Assembly (NCBI GenBank): GCA_023935145.1
Contig: CM043702.1
Span: 74,821,820 to 74,885,819, forward strand
Direction of reading: 5' to 3'
Source of the DNA: Bretschneidera sinensis
Lineage: Eukaryota > Streptophyta > Magnoliopsida > Brassicales > Akaniaceae
DNA length: 64,000 nt
The notes below the pieces were generated by a model. It worked only from the letters and a program-made list of their open reading frames with translations, searched no databases and was not told the origin of the DNA. How positions within the stretch are numbered: the stretch's first letter is position 1; each line of letters opens with the position of its first letter. Shown piece by piece: positions 31,506-44,073 of this stretch. The position numbers were made by a program, and so were the translations under genes.

Positions 31506-32341
31506 TGTAACGACCTATCCCGAGTTGGCCACCCTCGAGACAGTGTCATCACATTTTGAAAATGCCAACACAACACATATATGCAACAATAAAAATTTCC
31601 ATTGCATTTATTTACATCAATCCTCAACCCTTAATAGGGGAAATACATCATTCAGATCTCAACTTAAACATTGTATACAACATAATATGCATGAATATTT
31701 ACAAATATTTCTCATTAGTCTGAGGATGTGGATCACGTGGCTTACAGATAATGAATCCGTCTGAATCTCAGCTCACCAACTATCTGTCTTGCCTTTTGCC
31801 TGAAACCATTTAACATTAAGGGATGAGCTTCACAAGCTCAGTGAATTAAATTTACTAGAAGTATTCAATTTGTATAAAAAAATCTTTTAATATTCAATTA
31901 TTTATATCTCATATAACTTAATAATAGCATTCTACTATCACTAAACATATCATAAGCTCCATTCTCCATCAATCTCTTCTTCTTATATATTTATTCACTT
32001 TAAGACCATCAATTATATCTCATAATTACCTCGTTATGAGGTTCACAGCATATAGTTTACCATTTAGATAGTTTTTATCATATCATACTTCCATGTTTCT
32101 TTCCCACCATAACTGTCTCTCTTTGAGACTCATATATCTATAAATAAATTTACAATAAAAAAAACACTTTAGAATTTCAGCAATAAAATCAATATTTAAA
32201 ACATATGCAATGCATGAATTATTATTAGGGAACGTCTTCCCACATGTCGACATGTTGTTATCTTAGACCGGCTGCCTTCCCAATTCTTTTATTTTATTTA
32301 GACCGATCGCCCTCCCGGTTCTTTTATTTCCAGCATATACC
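31506..32341 (-). repeat. Partial gypsy LTR (3' part), reverse arm of a palindrome
   Basis: On the minus strand this is the last ~835 bases of the K/M-type LTR, ending CGTTACA at 31506. It begins abruptly at ~32341, where it meets the forward arm. An open frame at 31492-31764 is LTR sequence. Confidence 0.83.
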
Positions 32342-33233
32342 GGCCGTCTAAATGAAATAAAAGAACCAGGAAGGCAGTCGGTCTAAGCTAAAACATGTCG
32401 ACATATAGGAAGACGTTCCCAAATAATAATATAATTTAAATTCATGCATTGCATTTGTTCTAAATATTTATTATTATTACTTGAGATGCTAAAGTGTCAT
32501 TCTTGATTGTGAATTTATTGATAGATGAATGAGTCTAATTGAGAGACAAATATGATGAGAAAAAAAATATAAAAATATGATATGATAAGAATTATCTAAG
32601 TGATTGATTATATGTTGTGAACCTCATAATGAGGTAATTATGAGATTGAATTGATAGTCTCAAGATGATTAAATATATGAGAAGAAAGATTGATATATTT
32701 GATGACTAACTTAAGAAAAGATTGATAAATTATGAGGTTTATGATATGAGTAGTAATAGTAGAATGCTATTATCGAGTTATATAAGATTTAGATGAATGA
32801 ATATTGGAAGACTATTTGAACAATTGTATTATAAGATGTGACTGGAGTTATAGAAATTGAATACTTCTAATAACTTTAATTCACTAAGCTTGTGAAGCTC
32901 ACTCTTCATTGTTAAATAATTTCAGGTAGCAGGAATGACAGATAGATTGGTGAGCTGAGATTCAGACTGACTCATTATCTGTAAGCCACGTGGTCCACAT
33001 CCTTAAACTAATAGAAAGAAAAAAAAAATATTTGTAAATATTCATGCATAATATGTTGTAAATAATGTTTCAGTTGAAATCTTAATAATGTAACTTCCCT
33101 GTTGAGGGTTGAGGATTTATGTATGTAGATAATTTTTATTGGTATTTTTATATTGTTTATATATGTGTTGTGCTGGGATTTCAAAAAGTGACGACACGTC
33201 TTAGGGGTGGCCAACCCGGGATTGGTCGTTACA
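32342..33233 (+). repeat. Partial gypsy LTR (3' part), forward arm of a palindrome
   Basis: Forward copy of the same LTR 3' part, ending GGTCGTTACA at 33233. It abuts RNase H codons of M at 33234. Together with 31506-32341 it forms an inverted repeat of ~0.85 kb per arm, centred near 32342. Confidence 0.83.
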
Positions 33234-34436
33234 ATAACTCTCCCATGTTGCATCAAGAGACATCCCAGCCCTTGATGCTGTGCATCACTATACACCACAA
33301 ATCATTCATCACCAGAAGGAAGCACTAAAATCAAAGCAGTAGTCAACTTCTATTTCAACAGCTGAAAACTCTTCTCACACTCCTCTAACCACACAAACTT
33401 CACATCTTTCCTGATTAATCTATGTAATTGTATTACAATGATAGAAAAGTTATGGATGAACCTTTTATAATAACCAGCCAACCCTGAAAAAATTCTAATC
33501 TCAGTGACATTAGTCGGTCTCTCCCAACTTAACACTGCCTCTACCTTCTGTGTGTCAACTGCTATACCTTCTCCAAACACAACATACCCCTAGAAAGATA
33601 CTTCATTCAGCCAAAACTCACACTTAGAGAACTTTGCATACAATTTCTCTCTCCTCAGAATCTCCAATAATATCTCTAAGTATTTCACATGCTCCTTCTC
33701 ATTCTTGGAATACACCAGGATATCATCAATAAACATAACCACAAATCTATCCAAGAATGATTAAAACATCTGATTCATCAAATCCATAAATGCTAGATGA
33801 GCATTAGTCAACCTAAATGGCATCACACGAAACTCACGATGGCCATAATGTGTCCTAAAAGCAGTCTTAAGCAAGTCCCCCTCCTTCATCCTCAACTAAT
33901 GATAACGTGATCTTAGGTCTATCTTAGAAAACACCTCATCCCCTTGCAACTACTCAAATAAATCATCTATCTTGGGCAAAGGATATTTATTCTTATTGGT
34001 GATCTTATTTAGCTATCTATAATCAATACACAACCTCATCGTTCCATCATTTTTCTTCACAAGCACTAGGTCGATTATTTGTTTTTTCTAACAACTCTTG
34101 AAGCTGAACTTTCAACTCTCTCAACTCAACTGGTTCCATTCTATAAGGTGCTATAGATATAGGAGTTGAATTTGAAATAATATCAATAGAAAATTCAATC
34201 TCCCTACTGGGAGGCAATCCAGAGAACTCTTTAGGGAACACATCAGGAAAATATTTCACCACTAAGATTTCTTCTAACTTTTTAGTCTCCTTTCTAGAAT
34301 CCACCACATATTCCAAATACCCCTCACAACCCTTCCTCAACCATCTACTAGCAGTCAAGGCAGAAATAAGACAGTTTGCAAGTATCTTACATTCTTCCTG
34401 AAAATTAAATTCCTCTAGTCCAGCTATCCAAACCAT
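33234..34436 (-). pseudogene. Gypsy RT and start of RNase H of M
   Basis: The minus strand shows the pre-RT linker ILVVKYFPDVFPKEFSGLPP, then RT: ISIAPYRMEPVELRELK, a small deletion at the SPWGAPV position, [34 protein letters not shown], and the catalytic box FIDD ([14 protein letters not shown]). Then follow GYVVFGEGIAVDTQKVEAV and VYSDAQHQGLGCLLMQHGRVI of RNase H, which break at 33234. Several stops (for example in DS*LNKI and FE*LQGD) and at least one frameshift disable it. The enzyme would make cDNA from the element RNA. Confidence 0.87.
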
Positions 34437-34762
34437 TCTTCCTAAAACAATCTACCCAAGCGTGATATGTAGACAACCAATTCGTCCCCTAAATCAAATC
34501 AAAATCAGTCATATCTAAAGGCAACAAATCAATTTCAAACTCTCTATCAGCCATACAAATTACACAACCTTGATAATAGTTCTATCCTAGTAGGAACATC
34601 GACAATAGCAGCATGCATTAAAGGACTAACACAAGCATCAATAGATTTCATAAAAACACTGGATGCAAAAGAATGAGTTGCACCAGGATCAATCACTAAT
34701 CCAACAGGTTTATAAAGAATAGATACTATACCTATAACAACATTAGGAGTAACTTGTGCATC
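34437..34762 (-). pseudogene. Gypsy protease of M
   Basis: The minus strand after the stop at 34760 reads DAQVTPNVVIGIVSIL and then LVIDPGATHSFASSVF, the aspartic protease active-site region (D-P-G-A-T-H-S-F instead of the commoner D-S-G). A frameshift follows after LCNLYG. Then come MADREFEIDLLPLDMTDFDL and a stop. It matches the K protease at 62815-63115. Confidence 0.83.
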
Positions 34763-36210
34763 CTACCGAGTCAAAGCATAAACTCTACTGTCTCTAGGTT
34801 GTGATTGATTACCCCGACCCCTCTCAGCTATTGATCCTTTGCCTCTACCCCACATACTCCTTGATCCATTACCTCTCTCCATTTGTCTCCTCCCAACACC
34901 TCCAACACCTACTTCAGTAGATGTCCCCATTGGATAATCTACACTAATATGTCCTTCTTCACCACATACAAAGCACATCAAAGTAGGACAATACTTAGCA
35001 AAATGTCCTATTTGATTACACTGATAACATATTCTATTTTCTTTGTCAAACATCATACTACCACCTCTTCTGGGTGGCATACTCACTCCTCTAGCATAAC
35101 CTCTAGCTCTCATAGTTTGTTTCCCAAATCTAGGGGTCCTACCAACATTACTCTGAGCTATAAAACCAACAGACCCAATTTGCTTCTGACTCTGTATCAT
35201 AGGTCCTTGTGAGAATGAACACCCCTCTGGGGTGGTCTCTTACTCTGTACACTTATACTACCACCACCTCTAGTTCCCTCAAGTCTAGGCCTCTTCAACC
35301 AATCTCTCATACCTCTAAACTCCATCATATCTTTCTTAATCTGTAATACTTTATCCACCAACACAACATAATTCATAATGCTCATATAAGAAAGTTTAGT
35401 TCGAATCTTATAGTGTAACCCGTCTCTAAAAATCTCTTACATTTCCTCTCCTATGCATTTACTAACTCGTGTACAAACCTCGATAAGGCTATAAATCTAA
35501 TTTCATCTTCAGCCATAGATAAAGTATTCTGCCTCAAATGAATAAAATCTCTCTCCCATTGTGCTATAAAAGTATCCTGAAAATACTTCACAAAGAACAC
35601 CTTCGTAAACTTACTCCAGGTTAATGCTCGATCTATATCAGTACTCAATCTAGGCAAAATATCCTCCCACCACTGAGAAGCTTGACCTTTTAACTTAAAT
35701 GAAGCAAAAGCAACTTTTTGTCTATCTGCCACTAGAAAAACATCAAAATATTTCTCAACATGTTTAATCCATTGTTCAGCTTAAGTAGGATTTACAAATG
35801 CTCTAAAAGGAAAGGATTTAAATTTAATGAATCTCACAAAATAGTCTCCTTGCATCTGATATGCAAACACACCTTCTCCTTCATGAACCTCATGTCTCAC
35901 CACATCAAGTTTTGCTCTAGTCGTTTCCTCTAGTCTCCTCTGTAAACTATCATCCCGATTTTCTACTACATTCATTCTCTCTATAGCATGATTAAGAACC
36001 TTTATCAACTCATCTCTCCCAACACCAGATTCTCTCACACCCCAACTAGTTTCAGCTGTACTAGCCACCTATTCCTTTTTAGGAACCACAAACTCAACCT
36101 CCATCTTAGACTCAACTCTTCTTTATACTAGGGGCCTACCGTGCCCTTTTTTGGTTCAATACTCTACCTCTAGGTCTAGCACGTCCATATGTCATCCTCA
36201 GACTCTTCAT
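34763..36210 (-). pseudogene. Gypsy Gag of M
   Basis: The minus strand from the ATG at 36210 (MKSLRMTYGRARPRGR) has early stops and a frameshift. It continues with a coiled-coil-like stretch (36068-35781), the Gag core KVAFASFKLKGQASQWWEDI (~35720), and RFIALSRFVHELV. The C-terminal part (35200-34763) has a CCHC knuckle, CYQCNQIGHFAKYC, and a second CFVCGEEGHISVDYP in which the last cysteine is lost. It is RNA-binding and particle-forming in the family, but non-functional here. Confidence 0.87.
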
Positions 36211-36279
36211 AAAAATATAGTTTATTTTAACCTTCCATTTTCTTACATTGTATGCAATCTAAGAATCATAAAACCTAAT

Positions 36280-36291
36280 GCTCTAATACCA
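36280..36291 (-). other. Primer-binding site of M (initiator tRNA-Met)
   Basis: The minus strand is TGGTATTAGAGC, one mismatch from TGGTATCAGAGC. Confidence 0.83.
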
Positions 36292-36295
36292 AAAT

Positions 36296-38497
36296 TGTAA
36301 TGAACAATCTTGGGTTGGCCACCCCTAAGACGGTGTCGTCACGTTTTGAAATCCCAACACGACATATATATGTAACAAAATAAAAAATCAACTAAGAATA
36401 AATAATACAATATAGCCTTAACTCTTTATAGAGGAGATACAACATCTTTCTCCTATAAGAAATAATTTATATAATAATAACAAAATGCATGAATATTTAC
36501 AACTTTTCAAAAAAAAAGTTATCTTTCTTTAATAAGCCTGAGGATGTTGACCACATAACTTACTTAAACTAATTATGGTATATGAGTATCTACATAATTA
36601 TCTACTCTTCCTGTCCACTACCTGAAATATTTTAATAATGAGGTATGAGTTTCACTAGCTTAGTGAATTAAATTTACTAGAAGTACTCAATTTATTATAA
36701 TTCAATCATTATATCAATCTCTTCTTAAATCAATCATTAATCTATCATCTTTCAATAATTATATCTCATAGATCAATCATATCAATTTTTCTTCTCAAAT
36801 GTTTAATCAATTCAAGACTTTTAGTTCAATATTATTATTTATCTCATTATGAGGTTCACATCAAATAATGAATCAAACAAATAATTCTTTATCATATCAT
36901 CCCTTCAATTTCTTTCTCATCAAAGTTTTCTCACTGTGAGACTCATCTGTCTATCAATCATTTCACAATCAAGACTGATGCTTTATCATCTTAATCAACA
37001 ATAATAAATATTTAATAAAATAAATACATGAATTTAAATTTTCTTTCTTTCTTTCTCCTCAAATCATCACATCCTTTCATACTATCATCTGGGAATGTCT
37101 TCCCACATGTCGACATATTTCAACCAGACCAACTACCTTCCAGTTCTTCGATGCAAATGAACAATAACATGCAAACAGGCATACATCAAAGCATTCAATT
37201 GAACTATCTCTTCAAAATCATTATTTTATCATATATATTACATTTTCTCATCATATATTATATCAATTTATCAATCACAACTTTTAAGAATTTCATATAT
37301 CTTTTCAACATATTTTCCATCAATCCATCTTTTTAAAATATAAATTCTCATATAATTTATTTTCAACATATCATTTAATTATGTTTCATACTTAACCAAC
37401 CAAATCAACTATCAATTTTATACATATGTCATCAAATTATTATAACTCAAATATTATCAATTCATATTTTATATTGGTCTCGATTACTAAAAGTAAATCT
37501 AACTCAGAACGTAGCACTTAAAAATACCCGTGGATCACCTCCTTGCCTTTTTTGCTTCTTTCAACAATTTTTTGAGATTACTGATTACCAATACCTAACC
37601 ATAAATTTTCATTAATCTTATTATTTCATAACTGAATTCAAACAATATAATTATTTAGTTATGAGTTTTATTGAAAATTCACTCCAATTGAGATGAAATG
37701 ATTATGAAATTGGATAACTATAATTATCTATAATTTTAGGAAATTTCTGTTTGAATTTTGCTAAAGAATTTGATTTGAAGAAAGAGAGAAGAACCAAATG
37801 AAGCTTTGGCATCATATAGAATGAAGTCTCTAGCTTTAGCAAAAACGTTATAAAGCATGCATTTTTTTATTATTTAATATTAGTTTATTGTTATTATAAT
37901 ATAAAATTTAAACTTTCTTTGAGACTTCACATGAACATGATTAGCACCATTGCACTATTTTCTACATTTTCCATTTTTTTAAATTTAAATTTTCAGTTTT
38001 GCCAACACTTATTTATAGTTCTGCCACTGTTAAAAGTTTATAGTTTTGCTACCAGTTATTTACAATTCTACCATCATTTAAAATTTACAGTTTTATCACT
38101 AGTTATTTACGATTCTGGCACCATTTAAAATTTATGATTTTGCCATTACTTATTAATTTGTCATTTCTCGTTTAAAATCAATTTTTCATATTTTCTGTCC
38201 TAAAATTTTTTCATAAAAATTATAGAAAAATATAGAAAATTATATTTTCTTCTGTAAAATTTTCTAATTATTTTTTTAACCTCATTCCATATTTTATTTC
38301 AAAATTCTTTCATTTTAACTTCAAATTTCATAATTTTTGTACTTTCTTCTTCAAAAAATTACTAACTCTTTCAATAAAATTCTCAATGTCATTTTTAAAA
38401 TATTATTTGAAATAAATAATAAATATTTCATGTATGCATAATTTAATTCAATATAATATCTATCAAATTACTTCTTTACCTTCACTTTAACGATACA
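36296..38497 (-). repeat. 5' LTR of gypsy M
   Basis: The minus strand runs from a diverged TGTATCGTTAAAG start (38497) to GTTCATTACA (36296), about 2.2 kb, similar in length to the reassembled K LTR. Shared landmarks with K include the CATCATCCACG-like segment at ~37525-37545 (K: ~50490-50505). At ~37980-38170 there is a short internal array of TTTTGCCA / ACAGTTATTTA-like units. It is otherwise AT-rich. Open frames at 37028-37336 and 37919-38128 are LTR sequence. Confidence 0.72.
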
Positions 38498-38507
38498 ATT
38501 ATTTTAG

Positions 38508-39320
38508 GTAATGATTCAGGACTTAAAATTTGAATAACTTAATGTTAGGATATCTACATGCGAGTTATCTCACATTCAAAAGAAATAAAAAATAAGAGTA
38601 GGTTATATGTACATGGTTTGAGACTAAGACTTGCAAGCTTAAGCTTTTTAGTCATTAGTGGCTATCTATGTATATTAAGCTCGTGTTCATGTGATATCCC
38701 ATGTGTGAAGTACTTTCGGCCATAACAACTGATACCAAATCCTTCGTTAAGATCAATCTGAGTGTCATGTCTTCTACAACTTCGTAAAAGATTCAAAAGT
38801 TTGATGGAAGCAGCATATTCAATCTTTGGCAAGTAAAGGTGCAAGCCATATTAACCAAAAAGGGTATGAAAAAAGTATTGTTGGGGAAGCATAAAAAGGT
38901 TTGAAAAAAGTATTTATGGGGCAAAAAAGATACCTAATTCAATGATAAATGAACAAGTGCTAGAGAAATATGAGAATCCCTTGACTATGATTCAGTTGTG
39001 TTCATCTGATGGAGTTTTGCATAAAGTTCTTACAGAGAAAAATAGTTTCTTGCTTATGTTGTAAGTTAGAGTCTCTCTACATGACAAAATCCCTCGCCAA
39101 CAATCTATTATTGGAGCAAAAATTGTATGTGCTACGTATGACAGAAGCTACGTCAATAAAATCCCATGTTGATGAATTTAATTCTTTTATTACTGATTTA
39201 AGTTCAATGAACGTTAAATTAGAAGATAAGGATCAAGAATTGCTATTGTTGTGTTCCCTACCACCTTCGTCCTAAACACTTTAGGGAAACCTTTTTGTTT
39301 AGTAGAGATGCAACTTATTT
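38508..39320 (+). mobile_element. Copia fragment Q1 (LTR, PBS, start of Gag)
   Basis: A short TGTTAGG...ATAACA LTR-like segment (38543-38727) is followed by a mutated Met primer site (TGATACCAAATC, 38730-38741). Next is a decayed Gag: KFDGSSIFNLWQVKVQAIL at ~38794, later MTKSLANNLLLEQKLYVL, DEFNSFITDLSSMNVKLEDK and LLLLCSLPPSS (39081-39275). After the stop a shifted frame reads KHFRET. The fragment ends at ~39320. It is paralogous to Q2 at 44074-44814, including ~35 bases before the LTR. Confidence 0.8.
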
Positions 39321-39656
39321 AAGAAAAAAAATAATATTTACCTCCATGAGGTTTAGTGAAACCCATAGTTACATTCCACTATTTTTTATGTTTATAGTTA
39401 CATCCTTTATATGTCTTTGACAAAATAAAATTTGTGAATACTTAACCATGATAATGAAAAGACATGACTATCCCTTTTTATAAGGGTCAACCTTTTTTTG
39501 TGGAAATAGATTTCAAAGACATAACCTAAATATCATTCTCACTCTTTCACACTTTCAATCCTCACACTCTTTTTCTTGTGCTTTCTGTATTCACCTATGG
39601 TAAAATTTGGGCAAATCAAACATTTTTTAACAACATTTTGATGATCTAAAGCCCAC

Positions 39657-39725
39657 CATGCAGTCAAACCATTGTAAGTGGATTCAAATTGTTGGTGTAC
39701 CAGATGATATTGAAGCAAGAAAGGT
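39657..39725 (+). pseudogene. Unrecognised exon-like segment
   Basis: An ATG opens MQSNHCKWIQIVGVPDDIEARK, directly followed by GTTAGAG, which could be a splice donor. It is preceded by ~150 bases of C/T-rich sequence resembling a plant 5' UTR. I do not recognise the protein. It could be the first exon of a decayed or captured gene, or chance. Confidence 0.25.
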
Positions 39726-40859
39726 TAGAGTTTCTACCGATTTTAACTATTTTCTTCAAATTTGTTTATACAGTTCGTTATCATTGATATTCCGTTTCTA
39801 TTATAGTTTGTAGCATACTTGAAAATCTCCAATGTTTCTTTTAGGGTTTGTCTATTAACATAGGTACAATAAAAACATTTCAAATTTGTTTCTACATTTT
39901 GTTAATGAACACATTCTACTAGTTTAACCTACATATGTTTGTGGCCTACTTGAGAATAACCGAATGCTTTGTTAGGGTTTTGTAATTAGTGCATTATACT
40001 ATTATTCTATAAGTGGAAATGGATCCAAAACATAAACTTTTGTTTTACGTTTCCAACGACAATACACCTTTTGGGGATGTCGATGTTGACCAAGATATGT
40101 ATTCCTTTTTTACTTTGGAAGAAAAAATCTTCGCCAATACCAATGTGCACTAAACCTTGGTAAATCAACCATCACCTAATACCAACACACAATTTCACAG
40201 TTGACCCAAAAACCAACCATGTTGTTTTGAAGAGAGAAATCATCTCATCAACTAGAAAGGAGATAAATGAAGAAGGAGATATGTGTTACTGTTGAAATTA
40301 GTTCAGTAACGAAAGAGAAACTCACTTGTGAATTCCACTTGGGTGTTCAATCTTTCCTTGGAAATGAAAAAAGACAAATCTTGGATCTTCAATCCGCTGC
40401 GATAGACTAGTGGATCTTCGAAATTTCATGAGCTGTTGGAAACCTTGCAATGTTTTGATCTTCCACCTCCAATAGTGAAAATGAGTTGAGTGCTCGTAAG
40501 AATTAAGGTAAGTATAAATGAAGAAGGTTAGTTTCCCTAGTGTGGTAGTTGCAAGGGTAAAAATGGGCTTTTTGCTTTTAAAATCTATGATGGAACAACT
40601 TTGGACCAACTCTATAACTGTTGACTAACAAAACATCTAACAAAAGGAGGTACGTGTCCTATAAATTCACAACTATGCACACGACAAACGATCTTTAGCA
40701 CATGTAGTATATTCTTGTATCATATCAAAAGAAATATGCAGAAGACCATTAGTTTTGTAATTAAATAGTTTTAGTAATATCAAAATATACTTCTTCTTTT
40801 TTTGGATAGTATCTACTTTTCTTTTGGTTCATGTTTTTCCCTTTTTTCTTCATTTCATT

Positions 40860-40972
40860 AATAGGTACTAATTAAGGCTCCAGTTCAAAGTTACTTCAAA
40901 AAGATGTTCACTAACATAAAATTCGTTGAACTATTCAACGCATCATTTAGTAGAAGAGGAGAATCTAATTCT
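40860..40972 (+). pseudogene. Unrecognised terminal-exon-like segment
   Basis: After a T-rich tract and an AG (TTCATTTCATTAATAG) an open stretch reads VLIKAPVQSYFKKMFTNIKF and ends in a TAG stop, followed by AT-rich sequence. It looks like a last exon, but its family is unknown to me and no connecting exons were established. Confidence 0.22.
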
Positions 40973-42887
40973 TAGATTTTATTTTAATACTTTCATCTTT
41001 ATAATGCAGTAGTTTAGATTTTATCCTGAACCCCTTGCATGTTCTACTTATATAAGGATTCATCTCTTCCACCTATTCTCAATAAGTCAACAATATTGTT
41101 TTTTATGTTTCTCTATATGTAATAAGATGATAGTCTTGAATCCAAACTAAGCTTTCTACATCTCGAAATTTAGAGGATGTAATTAATGGTAAGGACAAAC
41201 TACTAGTTCATGGATACCCATGGGTGTGGATGATAAGCTTGATGGGCTGAAAACGCTAAGGGTTTTGCATGATCTAGGAGATTTGGCTACATTGATCTTT
41301 TTCGTTTGTGTGCTGATGAGAACTTCTTTAATTCCTTAGTCTGTTTGGTATAAATGAGTTCCCAAGTTTTCATGGAATTCGTTTATAATCCATAGGTTCT
41401 TATGTTAATATGGTTTCCTACATAATATAAGGATCGCTATAGATCAGAGTTATGCAACTGACAGTTCAGGTTGGACTGTTGCATGCATGCACACGACTTG
41501 GCTCTCGAGACCGTCGCACATGCATGCCACAACTCAATGTGGACTGTTAGTCAAGACACAAATTATACAGTTTGTTTTCCACATTGTTGTTTTATATAGT
41601 TCTCTATGTTGATTTTAGAAGTTCTCTATAGATCTAATATTTTTGGGGTTGTCAAGATTTATGTATGGAGATAAGGATGTGTGGGGAGGATCTGTGTGTG
41701 TCTTGGGTTATTTTTTTCTTCTTACAGTATGATTAGATATCTTAGATCCTGCTTAGACCATGTTTTTATGGTAAATAAAACTGACATTTGTAATTAAAAA
41801 ATAAATGAATTTGTTGCATTTATGGTTTACTTAAAAATCATTGAATTCATTTGCAAAAAAATTCTATAAAATGTCTTGTATAAAAGAAATATATAAAATA
41901 CCTATATTTTAAGGATCAAAATAGTTTTTTCTACATTGAGAGAGGGACCATAAGGCAAACACAATTTCATAAAAAAAAACATATTGTAATTTCATCATCT
42001 TAATTGATGCGTTTAATGCCTTGCTTTGCTCATGAACAATGGGTGATGGGTTTGGATTTTTCACATTCTTTGATTTATTTACTTGGACTAAATATTGCTG
42101 CATTGTGAATTGCTTGATTTATTAGCTCAGTTGAACCGAAGATTGGTTGAACCATTTTTGGAAGATGAACCATACCATAATCTGGACTTCATGAATTGTT
42201 GATCGCTTTTCTAGACTCAAGATGATTAAAAAAAGGAAATAGGAAAAAGAGCATTTAGTATTGATGCTATTATTTAACAATTGAATTGCTTGAAATATCT
42301 TCTGTTTTATTTTGTAATACAAAAGGAGAAAATAATTTCTTGTTTTGCTTGGATGTGAAATGAAAGGTTAGAGAAAGAATAACATAATTTGAAAAACTAA
42401 GTGCAAAAAATTGGTTTCAAACGATATTTTATTGAAAGAATGTTTATTTTATAAATTTTGTAAAAACCTTACTCAAATTAAATCAAACCCCATTAATCCC
42501 TATTAAATAACAATGAAAGGATAAATTAAGAGGTGGCTTGATTTGATTTGATTAAATTTTTTACAAATTTTAAAAAAATATGTCTTAGTTAAAGTTACCT
42601 TTAGGTCTACCCAGACAAATTATATTGTCTCTTGTGCTACTTTGAACAATGATATTTGGTTTCAAACATTCATCGAAGATATTGGACTTCACCAGTATAA
42701 TATTTTCTATTATTATTTGCAGCAAATTTGAAAATTATATAACAGAAAACCCAATTTCTTCAATGTTTAGTCCTAGATATTGTTATCTAAAATAAGTATA
42801 CTATTGCTATAACTATCATTCAAGCCTACAATTATAGCATACTTTGGTTCCCTCACTCTTGAAATTCAAAACTTTATTCTCGTGTTT

Positions 42888-43017
42888 AGAGATGTTATTT
42901 TCTGTTTTGTACCTAGAGAAGGAAATTGTGTGGCCTATTGTTTGACTTTAAAATGGGCTTTTGTCGTTGTTGGGTGGGTGATGTCCTTGAGTTTCTGGAA
43001 CCTACCTTGAAAAATAC
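42888..43017 (+). pseudogene. RNase H-like domain remnant
   Basis: DVIFCFVPREGNCVAYCL is followed, after a +1 shift, by CWVGDVLEFLEPTLKNT. The pattern V-P-R-E-G-N-x-V-A ... W-x-x-x-x-P is the C-terminal end of the plant RNase H family that occurs in non-LTR (LINE) elements and in many host pseudogenes. The rest of the domain is not visible. A LINE relic and a processed host fragment are equally possible. Confidence 0.6.
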
Positions 43018-43109
43018 TGGTTGTATTTGGTTTTAGTTTTCAGTTATAATATCGCTTTAGTGTTAAAAAATAAAAATGATTTTTTTGTAATGTTTGGTTA
43101 TAGCTTTTT

Positions 43110-43490
43110 TTTTTTTTTTTTTGAATTGAAAACTTAAGTATGTGGTATATAAGAAACCTATGTAATTTCAACTAATTGTGAAATATTTTCTAATTTTGAA
43201 ATTTTTACTTTCATATTTTCCACATCTTTTTCTTTCAACCGCTATATTACAATATGTATGCCATTGCTATAAAGAACATGTATATCAAACTACTATATTA
43301 CAACATGTATATCCAAATACTATATTACAATATGCACGTCATTGCTATAAGATAAAATAGATTTTCCATGTGTGTTCATAGCTATCGATTTTTCTTTTTA
43401 TTTGAAAGCTTAAGTGTGTTGTATATAAGAAGCCTTCGTAATTTGTTAAAAAAATATTTTTCTAATTCTGAAGTTTGTTTTTCTCTTATT
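43110..43490 (+). repeat. Diverged direct repeat flanking a short ATATTACAA array
   Basis: Units at ~43115-43215 and ~43383-43490 share TTGAATTGAAAACTTAAGT / TTGAAAGCTTAAGT, GTGTTGTATATAAGAA-like text and AATATTTTTCTAATT. Between them CTATATTACAA-type units recur three times (43243-43335). The origin is unknown. Confidence 0.55.
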
Positions 43491-44073
43491 GCCTCATCAT
43501 TTTCCAATTTTTGATGTAAATGAAACAATATTCTTTTGTGTGACAATGATTTTACCATTATATCATTATCATGTAAGATCATCTATTTATAGAATATTCA
43601 ATGAAAAGATGAATATACATGGTTAATTAGATGATAATAATTTTACTGTGATTCTATGACAAATTAACATTTTGTTGTTACTTGTGCACTTTATTTTTTT
43701 TTTCCTTAAATACATTTCCCATGGTCCGATCATACAGAACATAAAATTTTGTATGAAAAATATGTTTGTTTCTAGGAAGACAAAAATCTCCTAGTAGCAG
43801 ACAAATTGCAACAACACTTGCACTTTTTTACTTTGTCTTAATAACAACGAATGGAATCATCGTTGTAATAAATATTCGGTGGAGAAAGATTACCTTGACA
43901 ATTAAGATAATAGGAAATCCTACCATACAGAAAAATCTATTGAACTACTCGTTCTTAATTATTATATTTTATGTCCATTTGTTAAATCTTACCATGATGC
44001 ACAAATTATGTTTTATGTAACGCTACCCATTTGATCGATGAATTAAATAACCCATTAACCTAGAAATTGATAA

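Larger units (their letters stand above)
33234..38497 (-). mobile_element. Gypsy element M (chromovirus-like), 5' portion
   Basis: Minus-strand order: 5' LTR (38497-36296), PBS, gag, protease, RT and the first ~25 codons of RNase H. It is then cut at 33234 by the LTR palindrome. Remaining RNase H, integrase and the 3' LTR are absent. The domain order PR-RT-RH and the Met primer fit Ty3/gypsy. Placement in the Tekay/Del clade is inference from Gag and LTR style. Confidence 0.83.
39321..44073. other. Low-copy AT-rich island without a recognised gene
   Basis: This is the only long stretch not clearly made of LTR elements. I see a few exon-like segments (39657-39725, 40860-40972, ~41213-41310), an RNase H remnant (42888-43017), a diverged direct repeat at 43110-43490, and a CATGCATG-containing inverted segment around 41480-41530. 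Open frames at 40322-40609, 41909-42103, 42122-42322, 43178-43360, 43382-43582 and 43766-44020 show no family resemblance and are not called as genes. Confidence 0.55.

Noticed and set aside
40322..40609. 95-codon minus-strand frame in the low-copy island
   Set aside because: No motif, no neighbours and no start context. Its length is compatible with chance in AT-rich sequence.
42888..43017. Host RNase H gene
   Set aside because: Only the last ~40 residues are visible, with a frameshift. This fits a LINE or pseudogene relic better than a gene.
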